DNA of 41,993 nucleotides from a virus. Below, piece by piece: positions 17,496 through 25,745 of the stretch (positions within the stretch are counted from its first letter, which is position 1; the number at the start of each line of letters is the position of its first letter). Location: the IMG/VR virus record IMGVR_UViG_3300020401_000028, positions 1-41,993 of that record. One strand, given 5' to 3'. The notes beneath the pieces were generated by a model. That model did not search any database. It worked only from the letters and a program-made list of their open reading frames with translations, and was not told the origin of the DNA. The translations under genes were made by a program, and so were the position numbers.

Positions 17496-20400
17496 ATGGC
17501 AGAATTTAAGTTAGGTAGAATTAGATTTATTTGGAAAGATGCTTGGGCATCTTCTACCGATTATCTTAAAGATGATGTGATCAGATATGGTGGTAGAACC
17601 TATGTATGTATAGTAGGCCACAAATCAGGATCTAATTTCTACACAGATTTATCGAACTGGAATATATTCAGTGACGGAACCCAATGGAAAAGTGATTGGA
17701 GCGCCGCTACTTTTTACAAAATAAATGACATTGTTAGATACGGTGGTATCATTTATATTTGTAATACAGGGCACACAGCACAATCAACACTAGAAGCTGA
17801 TCAATCAAAATGGGATCAGTTTGCAACTTCAATTGACTGGAAAGACAATTGGACAGCAGGAACAGTTTATAAAGCTAACGACTTGGTAAAATATGGTGGA
17901 AACATTTACATTTGTAACACTGGTCATACTGCCGCGGCCACTAATACACTTGGACTTGAACAAGACATATTAAAATGGGACCTATTCTCCGAAGGTCAAG
18001 ATTGGAAACAAAACTGGGCTGTATCTACACGTTATAAAGTTAACGATATTGTAAAATATGGCGGAACTCTTTATGTTGCGAACACAGGACATACATCAAA
18101 TGCTACAGCGGCAAATGGTCTTGAAGCAGATCAAGCTAAATGGGATTATTTGAATAAGGGTATTGAATACAAAGGTGAATGGACTAATTCAACAAGATAT
18201 AAAGTTAATGATGTAGTTTTATATGGTGCAACACTTTGGATTGCAACTACACATCATACATCAGTTGCTACAAACCCAGATTCACAATTAGGAACACTTC
18301 AAGCAGATATTTCAAACTGGGATAAATTTGTTCCTGGATTAGAATTTGAAAACACATGGTCAGGATATGAAAGATATCAACCAGGTGACTTTGTTACATA
18401 CGGTGGTAACCAATATGTTGCAAATGATAATGTATACGGCGAAGTACCGCCAACAAGTGCAAAATGGGAACTAGTAACTTCAGGATTTAATTTAAGAGGT
18501 GACTGGGGTGAAGATTCAACTAACCAAGAATATAGAATTGGTGATGTAGTTAGATTAGGTGGTTACACATATCTTGCTACAGCAAACAGTTCTGGTATTA
18601 GACCACCAAACTCAACTTACTGGGCAAGACTTAACCAAGGTATTGAATGGAAAAATACATGGGCAACAGCAACAGTTTATGATTTAGGTGATGCTGTTCG
18701 TTATGGATTAATAAGTTATGTTTGTGTACAAGCACATACATCAGATACTGCAAAACGTCCAGACAATGATACGGCTGGTGCTTTTTGGAATAACTTGGCA
18801 TCAGGTGCTGAAGAAAGTGCAATTACAACGCAAGGTGATTTACTTTACTACGGTGGTTCTGGTCCAACAAGATTACCAATTGGTTCAGAAGGTCAAGTAT
18901 TAAGTGTATCAAGTGGTGGAATTCCTGAATGGAGAAACTTTGGTTCCACACCAGATGTCTATTATGTAGCAACAAATGGTGTTGATAGTCCATATCCAGG
19001 ATATGGCTCTAACTTAGATCGTCCATTCAAAACAATTAGATATGCTTGTGAAGAAATTGAAAAAGGTCCAAAAAATCCTAATGCGGCATCTTTGCTAGAA
19101 GAAAACAGAACCTTTATAGCATTTGAAACTGCTAAATGGGCTAAGAGACAAATTATTACACAAACATCTCCATTCTTTATTGGTTTTGCTTTTAATGAAT
19201 CAAAATTTGAAAGACTTGCAGGTTATGCTATTGACGGCTTAACATTGGATTTAAGAAAAGGTGGAAATGTTAATACACGCAGAGTAGCACAATCTATGAA
19301 AGACAATGTAAGTGGTGATTGGTTCGACACAGGATCAGAATCACAAAACGTTGCCGCTCTAAACTTTGTAATTTCTATTGCAACCGATGTTGTAAACAGT
19401 GCAACTCCATCGGCAGATTATCAAGCATTAGACGGTGTAGCATCTGGAGATAGATATTTCCAAATTAAAGATACAACAAGACCTGCAGAATCAGGAGCAA
19501 TAACAACTCTTACTTCTAACATGTCTGTTATTACACAGGCTGTTACACTTGGAAACGGATATACTTTACCAACAGAAGTAAAATTACATACTATTGTAAA
19601 AGTATCAACTGGTACATTTAATGAAGTACTTCCAATTAGAGTTCCAGAAAGATGTGCAGTACAAGGTGATGAACTACGTTCTACAAAAGTTCAACCAGCT
19701 GGACAAGTTACTCCAGCAACTGATGTAACTTACTCATTAGCAGGTATTTTACATATGAAGTCTATTTTGGATGAAATTGTACAAGGTACTACAGTAACAC
19801 CACAATCAGGTAATGCTGTTTCACAAAATCAATCTAAGCCATTTAGTACTTCAGCAGTTGCAACAATATTAACTGAACTTGCACAAGAACTTTATGACAA
19901 GATTGACTTTGAAATAAATGGTGCATCAGGAGATTCAACTGCACCAACGTTTAGAGGAAATAATTTAAGAGTAGATGACGAAGATAAGTTCAAAGCATAT
20001 AGGTTACTAGAACTTAACAAAAACTTTATTGCACGTGATGTAACAAAATACATTGCCGCAAACTATCCGTCATACAGTTTTGATATTGATGCTTGTGAAA
20101 AAGATGTGAAGCATTATATTGATGCGTTTAAATATGATTTATTGTATCCAGGAAACTATAGAACATTAATGGCAGGTACATACTACGGAAACAGTGCTAG
20201 AACTAACGGATCTGTATTAGAAAACATGTTCTTATTTAGAGATGCAACAGGTTTAAGAAATATGACTGTAAGCGGATTAAGTGGTACACTTGGTTCAGCT
20301 AACGCATATGGAACAAAACGTCCAACAGCAGGTGCTTATGCATCATTGGATCCAGGATGGGGACCAGACGATACTAGAACATGGATTCAAACAAGATCTC

Positions 20401-22334
20401 CATACGTACAAGGTGTTACAACATTTGGTACAGGATGTGTTGGATTGAAAATTGATGGAAACTTACACAATGGAGGTAACGATTCTATTGTTGCAAACGA
20501 CTTTACACAAGTATTGTCAGATGGTATAGGTGCTTGGGTTACAAACTTAGGTAGAGCAGAACTTGTTTCTGTGTTCTCATACTACGGACACATTGGATAT
20601 CTTGCAGAAAACGGTGGTAAGATTAGAGGTACTAACGGTAACTGTTCATACGGTGACTTTGGTGCTGTTTCTGAATTTATTGACGTTACTGAAGTTCCGA
20701 TTACAGGTGGTGTAAACAACAGAAAAACTGAAGCACAAATTGGAAGAGCATTAACAGACGGTAGTGCAATTATTCACTTTGAATATACTAACGCTGGTAA
20801 CAATTATACAAATGCTTCATACACAGTGTCAGGTGCGGGTTACGGTGCTGTAATTGCAAACGCAAATTATGGCAACAATGCATTATTTGAAGTAAGATTA
20901 AGAAATCCAGATGATGGATCAACTTATAATACTGAAGATACAAATAGTGATGGTTTACTGAACGATCCGGATACTGTAGGTGGTAGAGGATATGTAACAA
21001 GTGCAAATACAGCACAAGGTGGTACTGCATCTACAATCATATTATCAAACACTGAAACTGCAAACAGTTCAAAATATGTTGGTATGAGAGTTGTAATTAC
21101 AGCAGGTACAGGTGCTGGACAATATGCACAAATTACAAGTTACAATCCAGGAACAAAAGTAGCAAACGTAGCAAAAGAATCCGATGGTACAGCGGGCTGG
21201 AATACATGGCACCCAACTAATGGTATCGCGGCAACACTTGATGCTACAACTACATACTCAATTGAACCAAGAGTTACAGTAGTAGGCGGTGGCGGAACAG
21301 GAGCACAGGTAAGAGCTTCTGTTGCTTCAGGAAGAATTGTACAATTTTATATTGTAAATCCTGGAAGCGGATACACTACAACTCCAACACTTTCTATTGT
21401 AGATCCAAATGAAACAATTGAAGTACCTTATCAGGTTAGAATAGGTGATGGAGTGTTACTACAACCTACTTGGACTAACAGAGGTATTGATTTTGAAACT
21501 GCTGGTGCTCAAGTTAACGGAGATGGTTACGCAGATATTTTCCAAGAGAAGAATTTCTTAAATGTTTATGGATTGACAGACATTCCAAAAGAAGGTTCAA
21601 ATCTTGAAATAGCAGGCGATAGCAGATTCTTTAAAATTGTGTTTGTAAGAGAACTTACAGGTAGTGCAGGAAATTATAATTGTAATCTTCAAGTATCGCC
21701 AGACTTAGGAATTGAATCAGCTCCAATACATGGTGCTAACTTAACTATTAGAAAAAGATTTAGTCAAGTTAGACTTACAGGACACGACTTCCTAGATATT
21801 GGTACTGGAAACTTTGCAAGCACAAATTATCCAGGAACTCCATCAACACCAAATGATGCTAACGACGAAGTAAATGAATTTGGTGGAGGTAGAGTGTTCT
21901 ACACTAGTACGGACCAAGATGGTAACTTTAGAGTTGGTAGATTGTTTAACGTTGAGCAGTCAACAGGATCTGCGAGCTTGAATACAAGTGCATTCAGCCT
22001 AGCTGGACTACAAGAACTTTCACTAGGTGCAGTTGGACTTGGACAAGGTGGTGCAACAATTAATGAATTTAGTACAGACGGAACTTTTAGTGCAAATTCA
22101 GACAATGTTGTTCCAACACAGGCGGCTATTATTACTTACATCAATTCACAAATTGGTGGAGGTTCAAGTAGTCTAAACGTTAACGCTGTAACAGCTGGTA
22201 AAATAAATATTACTGGAAATACAATCGGAACAACTGATAATTCACCGATCACTGTTACTACGGGAATGAACTTTAATGGCGGTGTATCCGGAACTCCGGT
22301 TGCATTTGCGTACTTTATGACAAGTAAAACATAA
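17496..22334 (+). CDS. Giant fibre-like protein: eight CBM-like modules, beta-helix and helical inserts, 1612 aa
   Basis: This paralogue of 11879-17458 has the same N-terminus (MAEFKLGRIRFIWKDAW), eight W...Y..ND.V.YGG modules to about residue 440, and the same beta-helix motifs (GTKRPTAGAYASLDPG, SIVANDFTQVLSDGIGAW, SYGDFG). Its end also matches (TGHDFLDIGTGNF, TSTDQDGNFRVGRLF). It lacks the Asp-box propeller. Instead it has two helical insertions in the beta-helix region, at about residues 520-700 and 750-900. Each contains the module NR/NK-FI...KFER/CEKD...DLRKGGN or YDLLYPGN, also found in the last gene of the window. A GGAG ribosome binding site precedes the ATG. It is likely an adhesion fibre. 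Confidence 0.75.
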   Translation: MAEFKLGRIRFIWKDAWASSTDYLKDDVIRYGGRTYVCIVGHKSGSNFYTDLSNWNIFSDGTQWKSDWSAATFYKINDIVRYGGIIYICNTGHTAQSTLEADQSKWDQFATSIDWKDNWTAGTVYKANDLVKYGGNIYICNTGHTAAATNTLGLEQDILKWDLFSEGQDWKQNWAVSTRYKVNDIVKYGGTLYVANTGHTSNATAANGLEADQAKWDYLNKGIEYKGEWTNSTRYKVNDVVLYGATLWIATTHHTSVATNPDSQLGTLQADISNWDKFVPGLEFENTWSGYERYQPGDFVTYGGNQYVANDNVYGEVPPTSAKWELVTSGFNLRGDWGEDSTNQEYRIGDVVRLGGYTYLATANSSGIRPPNSTYWARLNQGIEWKNTWATATVYDLGDAVRYGLISYVCVQAHTSDTAKRPDNDTAGAFWNNLASGAEESAITTQGDLLYYGGSGPTRLPIGSEGQVLSVSSGGIPEWRNFGSTPDVYYVATNGVDSPYPGYGSNLDRPFKTIRYACEEIEKGPKNPNAASLLEENRTFIAFETAKWAKRQIITQTSPFFIGFAFNESKFERLAGYAIDGLTLDLRKGGNVNTRRVAQSMKDNVSGDWFDTGSESQNVAALNFVISIATDVVNSATPSADYQALDGVASGDRYFQIKDTTRPAESGAITTLTSNMSVITQAVTLGNGYTLPTEVKLHTIVKVSTGTFNEVLPIRVPERCAVQGDELRSTKVQPAGQVTPATDVTYSLAGILHMKSILDEIVQGTTVTPQSGNAVSQNQSKPFSTSAVATILTELAQELYDKIDFEINGASGDSTAPTFRGNNLRVDDEDKFKAYRLLELNKNFIARDVTKYIAANYPSYSFDIDACEKDVKHYIDAFKYDLLYPGNYRTLMAGTYYGNSARTNGSVLENMFLFRDATGLRNMTVSGLSGTLGSANAYGTKRPTAGAYASLDPGWGPDDTRTWIQTRSPYVQGVTTFGTGCVGLKIDGNLHNGGNDSIVANDFTQVLSDGIGAWVTNLGRAELVSVFSYYGHIGYLAENGGKIRGTNGNCSYGDFGAVSEFIDVTEVPITGGVNNRKTEAQIGRALTDGSAIIHFEYTNAGNNYTNASYTVSGAGYGAVIANANYGNNALFEVRLRNPDDGSTYNTEDTNSDGLLNDPDTVGGRGYVTSANTAQGGTASTIILSNTETANSSKYVGMRVVITAGTGAGQYAQITSYNPGTKVANVAKESDGTAGWNTWHPTNGIAATLDATTTYSIEPRVTVVGGGGTGAQVRASVASGRIVQFYIVNPGSGYTTTPTLSIVDPNETIEVPYQVRIGDGVLLQPTWTNRGIDFETAGAQVNGDGYADIFQEKNFLNVYGLTDIPKEGSNLEIAGDSRFFKIVFVRELTGSAGNYNCNLQVSPDLGIESAPIHGANLTIRKRFSQVRLTGHDFLDIGTGNFASTNYPGTPSTPNDANDEVNEFGGGRVFYTSTDQDGNFRVGRLFNVEQSTGSASLNTSAFSLAGLQELSLGAVGLGQGGATINEFSTDGTFSANSDNVVPTQAAIITYINSQIGGGSSSLNVNAVTAGKINITGNTIGTTDNSPITVTTGMNFNGGVSGTPVAFAYFMTSKT
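17525..18810 (+). repeat. Eight tandem CBM5/12-like modules within the 1612-aa fibre
   Basis: The pattern matches the preceding giant fibre, with more uniform units: YKINDIVRYGGIIYICNTGH, YKANDLVKYGGNIYICNTGH and YKVNDIVKYGGTLYVANTGH follow one another, each flanked by Trp residues. The internal similarity suggests more recent module duplication than in the neighbour. Confidence 0.7.
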
Positions 22335-22336
22335 TG

Positions 22337-22344
22337 GCTAAATA
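22337..22344 (+). promoter_or_regulatory. Late promoter motif (GCTAAATA)
   Basis: The motif is in the short gap after the 1612-residue fibre gene, 18 bases before the next start and followed by a TAGGAG ribosome binding site. Confidence 0.6.
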
Positions 22345-22362
22345 TAACTATAGGAGTAAAAA

Positions 22363-22689
22363 ATGGCGTCAGGAATATTAGGAAACAGCGATCTTTCAGC
22401 AAATACAGACACATCTGTGTATGCTGTACCGGCTGATACTTATAGTGTTGTTACTGTTTCGTTCTGTAATAGAGGATCAAACACTTCCAACATTAGATTA
22501 GCAGTCAGTACGTCTAGTACACCTACAGGACCAGATTATCTTGAATACGATGTATCTTTAGGTCCAAACGGTGTTTTAGAAAGAACAGGTATTGTAGCAG
22601 ATGCTACGAAAGAAATTGTTGTGAGGTCTTCACAAGCAAGCGTAAGTTGCGTTGTTATGGGGATTGAGACAGCAGTACCAGCATCATAA
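22363..22689 (+). CDS. Small beta-sandwich-type virion protein, 108 aa
   Basis: This is the third member of the set with 2651-2995 and 11167-11496. SVYAVPADTYSVVTVSFCNR is followed by SNIRLAVSTSSTPTGPDYLE, then VSLGPNGVLERTGIVADATK and a final strand IVVRSSQASVSCVVMGIE. The order of a VPA turn, a PNG turn, an RTGI-like segment and an IVV strand supports a common fold. It again sits right after a large fibre gene, which fits an accessory role. TAGGAG is placed well upstream of the ATG. Confidence 0.65.
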   Translation: MASGILGNSDLSANTDTSVYAVPADTYSVVTVSFCNRGSNTSNIRLAVSTSSTPTGPDYLEYDVSLGPNGVLERTGIVADATKEIVVRSSQASVSCVVMGIETAVPAS

Positions 22690-22701
22690 GGATAGAAAAA
22701 A

Positions 22702-23151
22702 ATGGGAAGAAGAATTACAGTAGGTTCACCAGGTTTAACTATACCTTTTGGGAATACGGCACAAAGAACAGCTAACGCAGGAGCAGGTGCTATTAGATTC
22801 AATACGGAGATTAACGTATTAGAATTATATAATGGCAATGCTTGGTTACCAGTTGGTGTTCTAAATGCTAAAACAGTTACAACAACGTACACAGCACACT
22901 CAGGAGAACAGCTATTTGTTGATACAAATGGAGGTGGCTTTACAATTACATTACCTTCGGCTCCGGCTACAGGTGATGTTATCAGATTTTTTGACTTAAG
23001 AAAAACTTTTGATAGTAATGCACTTACAATTGGTAGAAACGGAAAACTTATCCAGGGTGATAGTGCGGACATGACTGTAAACTCAGAAGGTGCGGCGTTT
23101 GACTTGGTATACTCAGGCGACAGTTACGGCTGGCGTATTATGTCAGTATAA
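22702..23151 (+). CDS. Small fibre-type virion protein with RYNT-like module, 149 aa
   Basis: The protein begins MGRRITVGSPGLTIPFGNTA and carries the shared module as FGNTAQRTANAGAGAIRFNT followed by EINVLELYNGNAWLPV at about residues 15-52. The remainder (TYTAHSGEQLFVDTNGGGFT, LPSAPATGDVIRFFDL, GDSYGWRIMSV) resembles the compact C-terminal beta domain common in phage tail-spike and fibre ends. It precedes the Cys-rich genes and may help display them. Structural class is fairly secure; role is inferred. Confidence 0.65.
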   Translation: MGRRITVGSPGLTIPFGNTAQRTANAGAGAIRFNTEINVLELYNGNAWLPVGVLNAKTVTTTYTAHSGEQLFVDTNGGGFTITLPSAPATGDVIRFFDLRKTFDSNALTIGRNGKLIQGDSADMTVNSEGAAFDLVYSGDSYGWRIMSV

Positions 23152-23177
23152 CATAGAATATTTGATAGGAACCATAA

Positions 23178-24017
23178 ATGGCTAGTTATGCAAGTTATAA
23201 AAAAATTACATCAGCAGGTATACCTGACGGAGCAATATCAGCTTCCAAACTAGCTCCAGGTGCCGGTTCATGTAGAAAAGTGAAATGGATCTACAATGAG
23301 CGTGGATTGAAATGTCACCAATGTACTATAGCAGGTAACTGTTGTGAGCAAGCCAATGGTAAATGCTGTTACTGGTGCGTTCCTGATAATGTTTATAAAG
23401 TAACCTTTGAGATATGGGGCGGCGGAGGCGGCGGCCCAGGTCATACATGCTGTAATAACTGTTCTTTCGCGGTAGGCGGATTTGGTGGTAACTATGCTAT
23501 CAAAACAGTAGATACAAATCCAGGATGTCAATATACTGTATGTGCTGGCGGAAGTTGGAGATGTGAAAAATCACATACCTGTACAGCAGGAATGGGATGT
23601 CGTTCTTACATAAACGGACATAATCTTTCTAACTTTTGTGTTGACGGTGGATGCCCAGGATGGATGTGTAATGGTGATGCATGGGGACAAAGACACGCTG
23701 TCTTAAACTGTGCTAACTGTAGAATTTGTGGAATTTTTGGTGCTGACTTCGGAATGAACGGAGGAGGCGGAATTAAAGCAGGTACAACTACTTGTAGATG
23801 TCACGGACAAACAAGTTGGACAGGTACTGGTGCAGGTATTGGAACATACATGGCAACACAAACAAACGAAGCGTGGTGTGCATGTGGATGTCACGTTAAC
23901 TGGCCAGCAGGTGGTGGAACACCTGGTACTAGTTCTTACTGTGGCAACTGGGCAAAGTGTTGTGCTGGTGGATCTGGACAAGGTGGTTCAGGAATAGTAA
24001 AGATTACGTTTGCATAA
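23178..24017 (+). CDS. Cys/Gly-rich putative adhesin, copy 1 (279 aa, 30 Cys)
   Basis: The N-terminus MASYASYKKITSAGIPDGAI resembles a fibre attachment segment. The rest is extremely rich in Cys (30 of 279) and Gly, with many CC and CxxC pairs (HQC, NCCEQ, KCCYWC, CANCRICG, WCACGC, KCCAGG). A glycine-rich core starts TFEIWGGGGGGPGHTCC. A nearly invariant block (about 130-190) contains GMGCRSYINGHNLSNFC and CPGWMCNG. A variable stretch (about 195-235) follows, before a conserved end. Glycine-rich distal proteins recall T4-like phage adhesins (gp38 type), but the cysteine content is unusual and could mean disulfides or metal sites. No signal peptide is seen. Confidence 0.65.
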   Translation: MASYASYKKITSAGIPDGAISASKLAPGAGSCRKVKWIYNERGLKCHQCTIAGNCCEQANGKCCYWCVPDNVYKVTFEIWGGGGGGPGHTCCNNCSFAVGGFGGNYAIKTVDTNPGCQYTVCAGGSWRCEKSHTCTAGMGCRSYINGHNLSNFCVDGGCPGWMCNGDAWGQRHAVLNCANCRICGIFGADFGMNGGGGIKAGTTTCRCHGQTSWTGTGAGIGTYMATQTNEAWCACGCHVNWPAGGGTPGTSSYCGNWAKCCAGGSGQGGSGIVKITFA

Positions 24018-24026
24018 GGAAAAGAG

Positions 24027-24863
24027 ATGGCAACATACGCAAGTTATAAAACATTAACAGCAGACAACTTTATAGATAACAGTATTACGGCTGTTAAATT
24101 AGGTGCTCAGGCTGGAAACAAGTATAATGTCAAATACATTTACAATGAAAGAGGCATGAAATGTCATCACTGTGCAGATGCAGGCGATTGTTGTGAACAA
24201 GCTAACGGAAAATGTTGTTATTGGACAGTTCCGGCAGACACTTCGAAAGTTACTTTTGAAATTTGGTCAGGTGGTGGTGCAGGTGCAGGTGCTACTTGTT
24301 GTAATAACTGTATGCACTCAGCAGGTGGATCAGGCGGAAACTATGCTGTAAAAACTATTAGCACTTGTCCTGGTTGTCAATATACTGTATGTGCAGGTGG
24401 TACATGGCGTTGTTCTAAGTCGCATACATGTGTGGCAGGAATGGGTTGTAGATCATATGTTAATGGTCACAATCTTTCAAACTTCTGTGTAGATGGAGGT
24501 TGTCCTGGCTGGATGTGTAATGGTGGAGCTTGGGGACCAAATCATACACAAACATGTGCTAACTGTAGAATTTGTGGAATTTTTGGTGCTGACTTTGGAA
24601 TTATGGGATCCACAGGAGTCACAGGTGGACACGGCGGATGTCAATGTAAATCAGGCGACTGGGGAATGTCAGGCGTTGCTCCATTCATAGGAAAAAGAAC
24701 AGCAGGTGCAAACGCAGAATCATGGTGTAACTGTGCTTGTTATACAAACTGGCCAGCAGGCGGCGGACAGACAGGACAGTCAAGTTACTGTGGAAACTGG
24801 GCAAAATGCTGTGCTGGAGGCAACATGGGCGGATCAGGATTAGTAAGGATAACATTCGCATAA
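24027..24863 (+). CDS. Cys/Gly-rich putative adhesin, copy 2 (278 aa, 29 Cys)
   Basis: This is the middle paralogue. It starts MATYASYKTLTADNFIDNSI, then YNERGMKCHHCADAGDCCEQ, a glycine-rich segment (IWSGGGAGAGATCCNNC) and the shared core with GMGCRSYVNGHNLSNFC. It has TVP where the other copies have CVP near residue 67, losing one cysteine, and gains one in STCPGC. Its variable segment (GSTGVTGGHGGCQCKSGDW) differs completely from the neighbours. AAGGAAAAGAG lies just before the ATG. It is probably a distal tail or fibre adhesin expressed with its sister genes; function is inferred only from composition and position. Confidence 0.65.
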   Translation: MATYASYKTLTADNFIDNSITAVKLGAQAGNKYNVKYIYNERGMKCHHCADAGDCCEQANGKCCYWTVPADTSKVTFEIWSGGGAGAGATCCNNCMHSAGGSGGNYAVKTISTCPGCQYTVCAGGTWRCSKSHTCVAGMGCRSYVNGHNLSNFCVDGGCPGWMCNGGAWGPNHTQTCANCRICGIFGADFGIMGSTGVTGGHGGCQCKSGDWGMSGVAPFIGKRTAGANAESWCNCACYTNWPAGGGQTGQSSYCGNWAKCCAGGNMGGSGLVRITFA

Positions 24864-24875
24864 GGAAAGATAATT

Positions 24876-25712
24876 ATGGCAACATACGCAAGTTATAAAA
24901 AAGTACAAAATGATAGCATAGCAGACGGAACTATTACATCAGCTGACATTGCTCACGGAGCAGGTCACAATATGGGTGTTCAATGGATTTATAATGAAAG
25001 AGGACTGCGTTGCCATCAGTGTGCAAGACAAAGTGGATGTTGTGAACAAGCCAACGGAAAATGTTGTTATTGGTGTGTGCCAGATGGTGTATCAACAGTA
25101 ACTTTTGAAATTTGGTCAGGCGGAGGAGGAGCTCCAGGATCAACATGTTGTAACTATTGTATGTTTACTATTGGTGGTGCAGGAGGAAACTACGCTTCTA
25201 AAACCATAGATACCAATCCAGGATGTCAGTACACAATTTGTGCTGGTGGTTCTTGGCGTTGTGGTAAATCACATACATGTACAGCAGGAATGGGATGCCG
25301 TTCATATGTTAACGGACACAATTTAAGTAATTTCTGCGTAGATGGTGGATGTCCAGGTTGGATGTGTAACGGAGATGCTTGGGGTCCAAGACACTCTCAC
25401 ACTTGTTCTAACTGTAGAATTTGTGGAATTTTTGGAGCAGATTTTGGAATGATGGGTACTTCAGGTACAGAACCAGGACATGGATACTGTCACTGTGTTT
25501 ACACATATTCATTTAGTGGACAAGCACCATTACTTGCAAAGACACAGGTTGGTGTAACTAACGAAGCATGGTGCTCATGTGGATGTCATATTGATTGGCC
25601 TGCAGGGGGCGGACAAGCTGGAGTTAGTTCATATTGCGGAAACTGGGCAAAATGCTGTGCAGGTGGATCAGGACAGGGTGGATCAGGAGTAGTTAGAATA
25701 ACTTTCATGTAA
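24876..25712 (+). CDS. Cys/Gly-rich putative adhesin, copy 3 (278 aa, 29 Cys)
   Basis: This third paralogue starts MATYASYKKVQNDSIADGTI. It keeps KCCYWCVP, the poly-glycine IWSGGGGAPGSTCC segment and the invariant core, then has its own variable segment (GTSGTEPGHGYCHCVYTYSF). The end WCSCGCHIDWPAGGG...YCGNWAKCCAGG matches the other copies, and the last residues VVRITFM form a hydrophobic strand. AAGGAAAGA precedes the ATG. Three near-full-length copies with divergent loops could give alternative receptor-binding tips in one virion, or a pool for recombination. Both ideas are inferences. Confidence 0.65.
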   Translation: MATYASYKKVQNDSIADGTITSADIAHGAGHNMGVQWIYNERGLRCHQCARQSGCCEQANGKCCYWCVPDGVSTVTFEIWSGGGGAPGSTCCNYCMFTIGGAGGNYASKTIDTNPGCQYTICAGGSWRCGKSHTCTAGMGCRSYVNGHNLSNFCVDGGCPGWMCNGDAWGPRHSHTCSNCRICGIFGADFGMMGTSGTEPGHGYCHCVYTYSFSGQAPLLAKTQVGVTNEAWCSCGCHIDWPAGGGQAGVSSYCGNWAKCCAGGSGQGGSGVVRITFM

Positions 25713-25716
25713 AAAT

Positions 25717-25724
25717 GATAAATA
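25717..25724 (+). promoter_or_regulatory. Late promoter motif (GATAAATA)
   Basis: The motif lies 4 bases after the third Cys-rich gene and 22 bases before the next start, with TAGGAG as ribosome binding site. Confidence 0.7.
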
Positions 25725-25745
25725 CTTTTAGGAGTTGATATAACA

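Larger units (their letters stand above)
23178..25712 (+). repeat. Three tandem paralogous Cys/Gly-rich genes
   Basis: Three genes of 279, 278 and 278 codons lie head to tail with 9- and 12-base gaps. They share length, N-terminal MA.YASYK, cysteine positions and a long invariant core, and differ mainly around residues 195-235 and in the N-terminal 45 residues. A stretch of about 28 identical bases in all three falls in the TGTAGAATTTGTGGAATTTT segment (from 23718, 24563 and 25414). This is consistent with gene duplication followed by recombination or conversion. Confidence 0.85.

Noticed and set aside
23178-25712. Zinc-ribbon or ferredoxin-type enzymes for the Cys-rich genes
   Set aside because: Cysteine pairs are spread along the whole protein with poly-glycine between them, without a standard four-Cys cluster. 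A virion adhesin fits the context better.
23178-25712. CRISPR-like or short tandem repeats
   Set aside because: The repetition is at whole-gene scale. No short regularly spaced direct repeats with unique spacers were seen here or elsewhere in the window.
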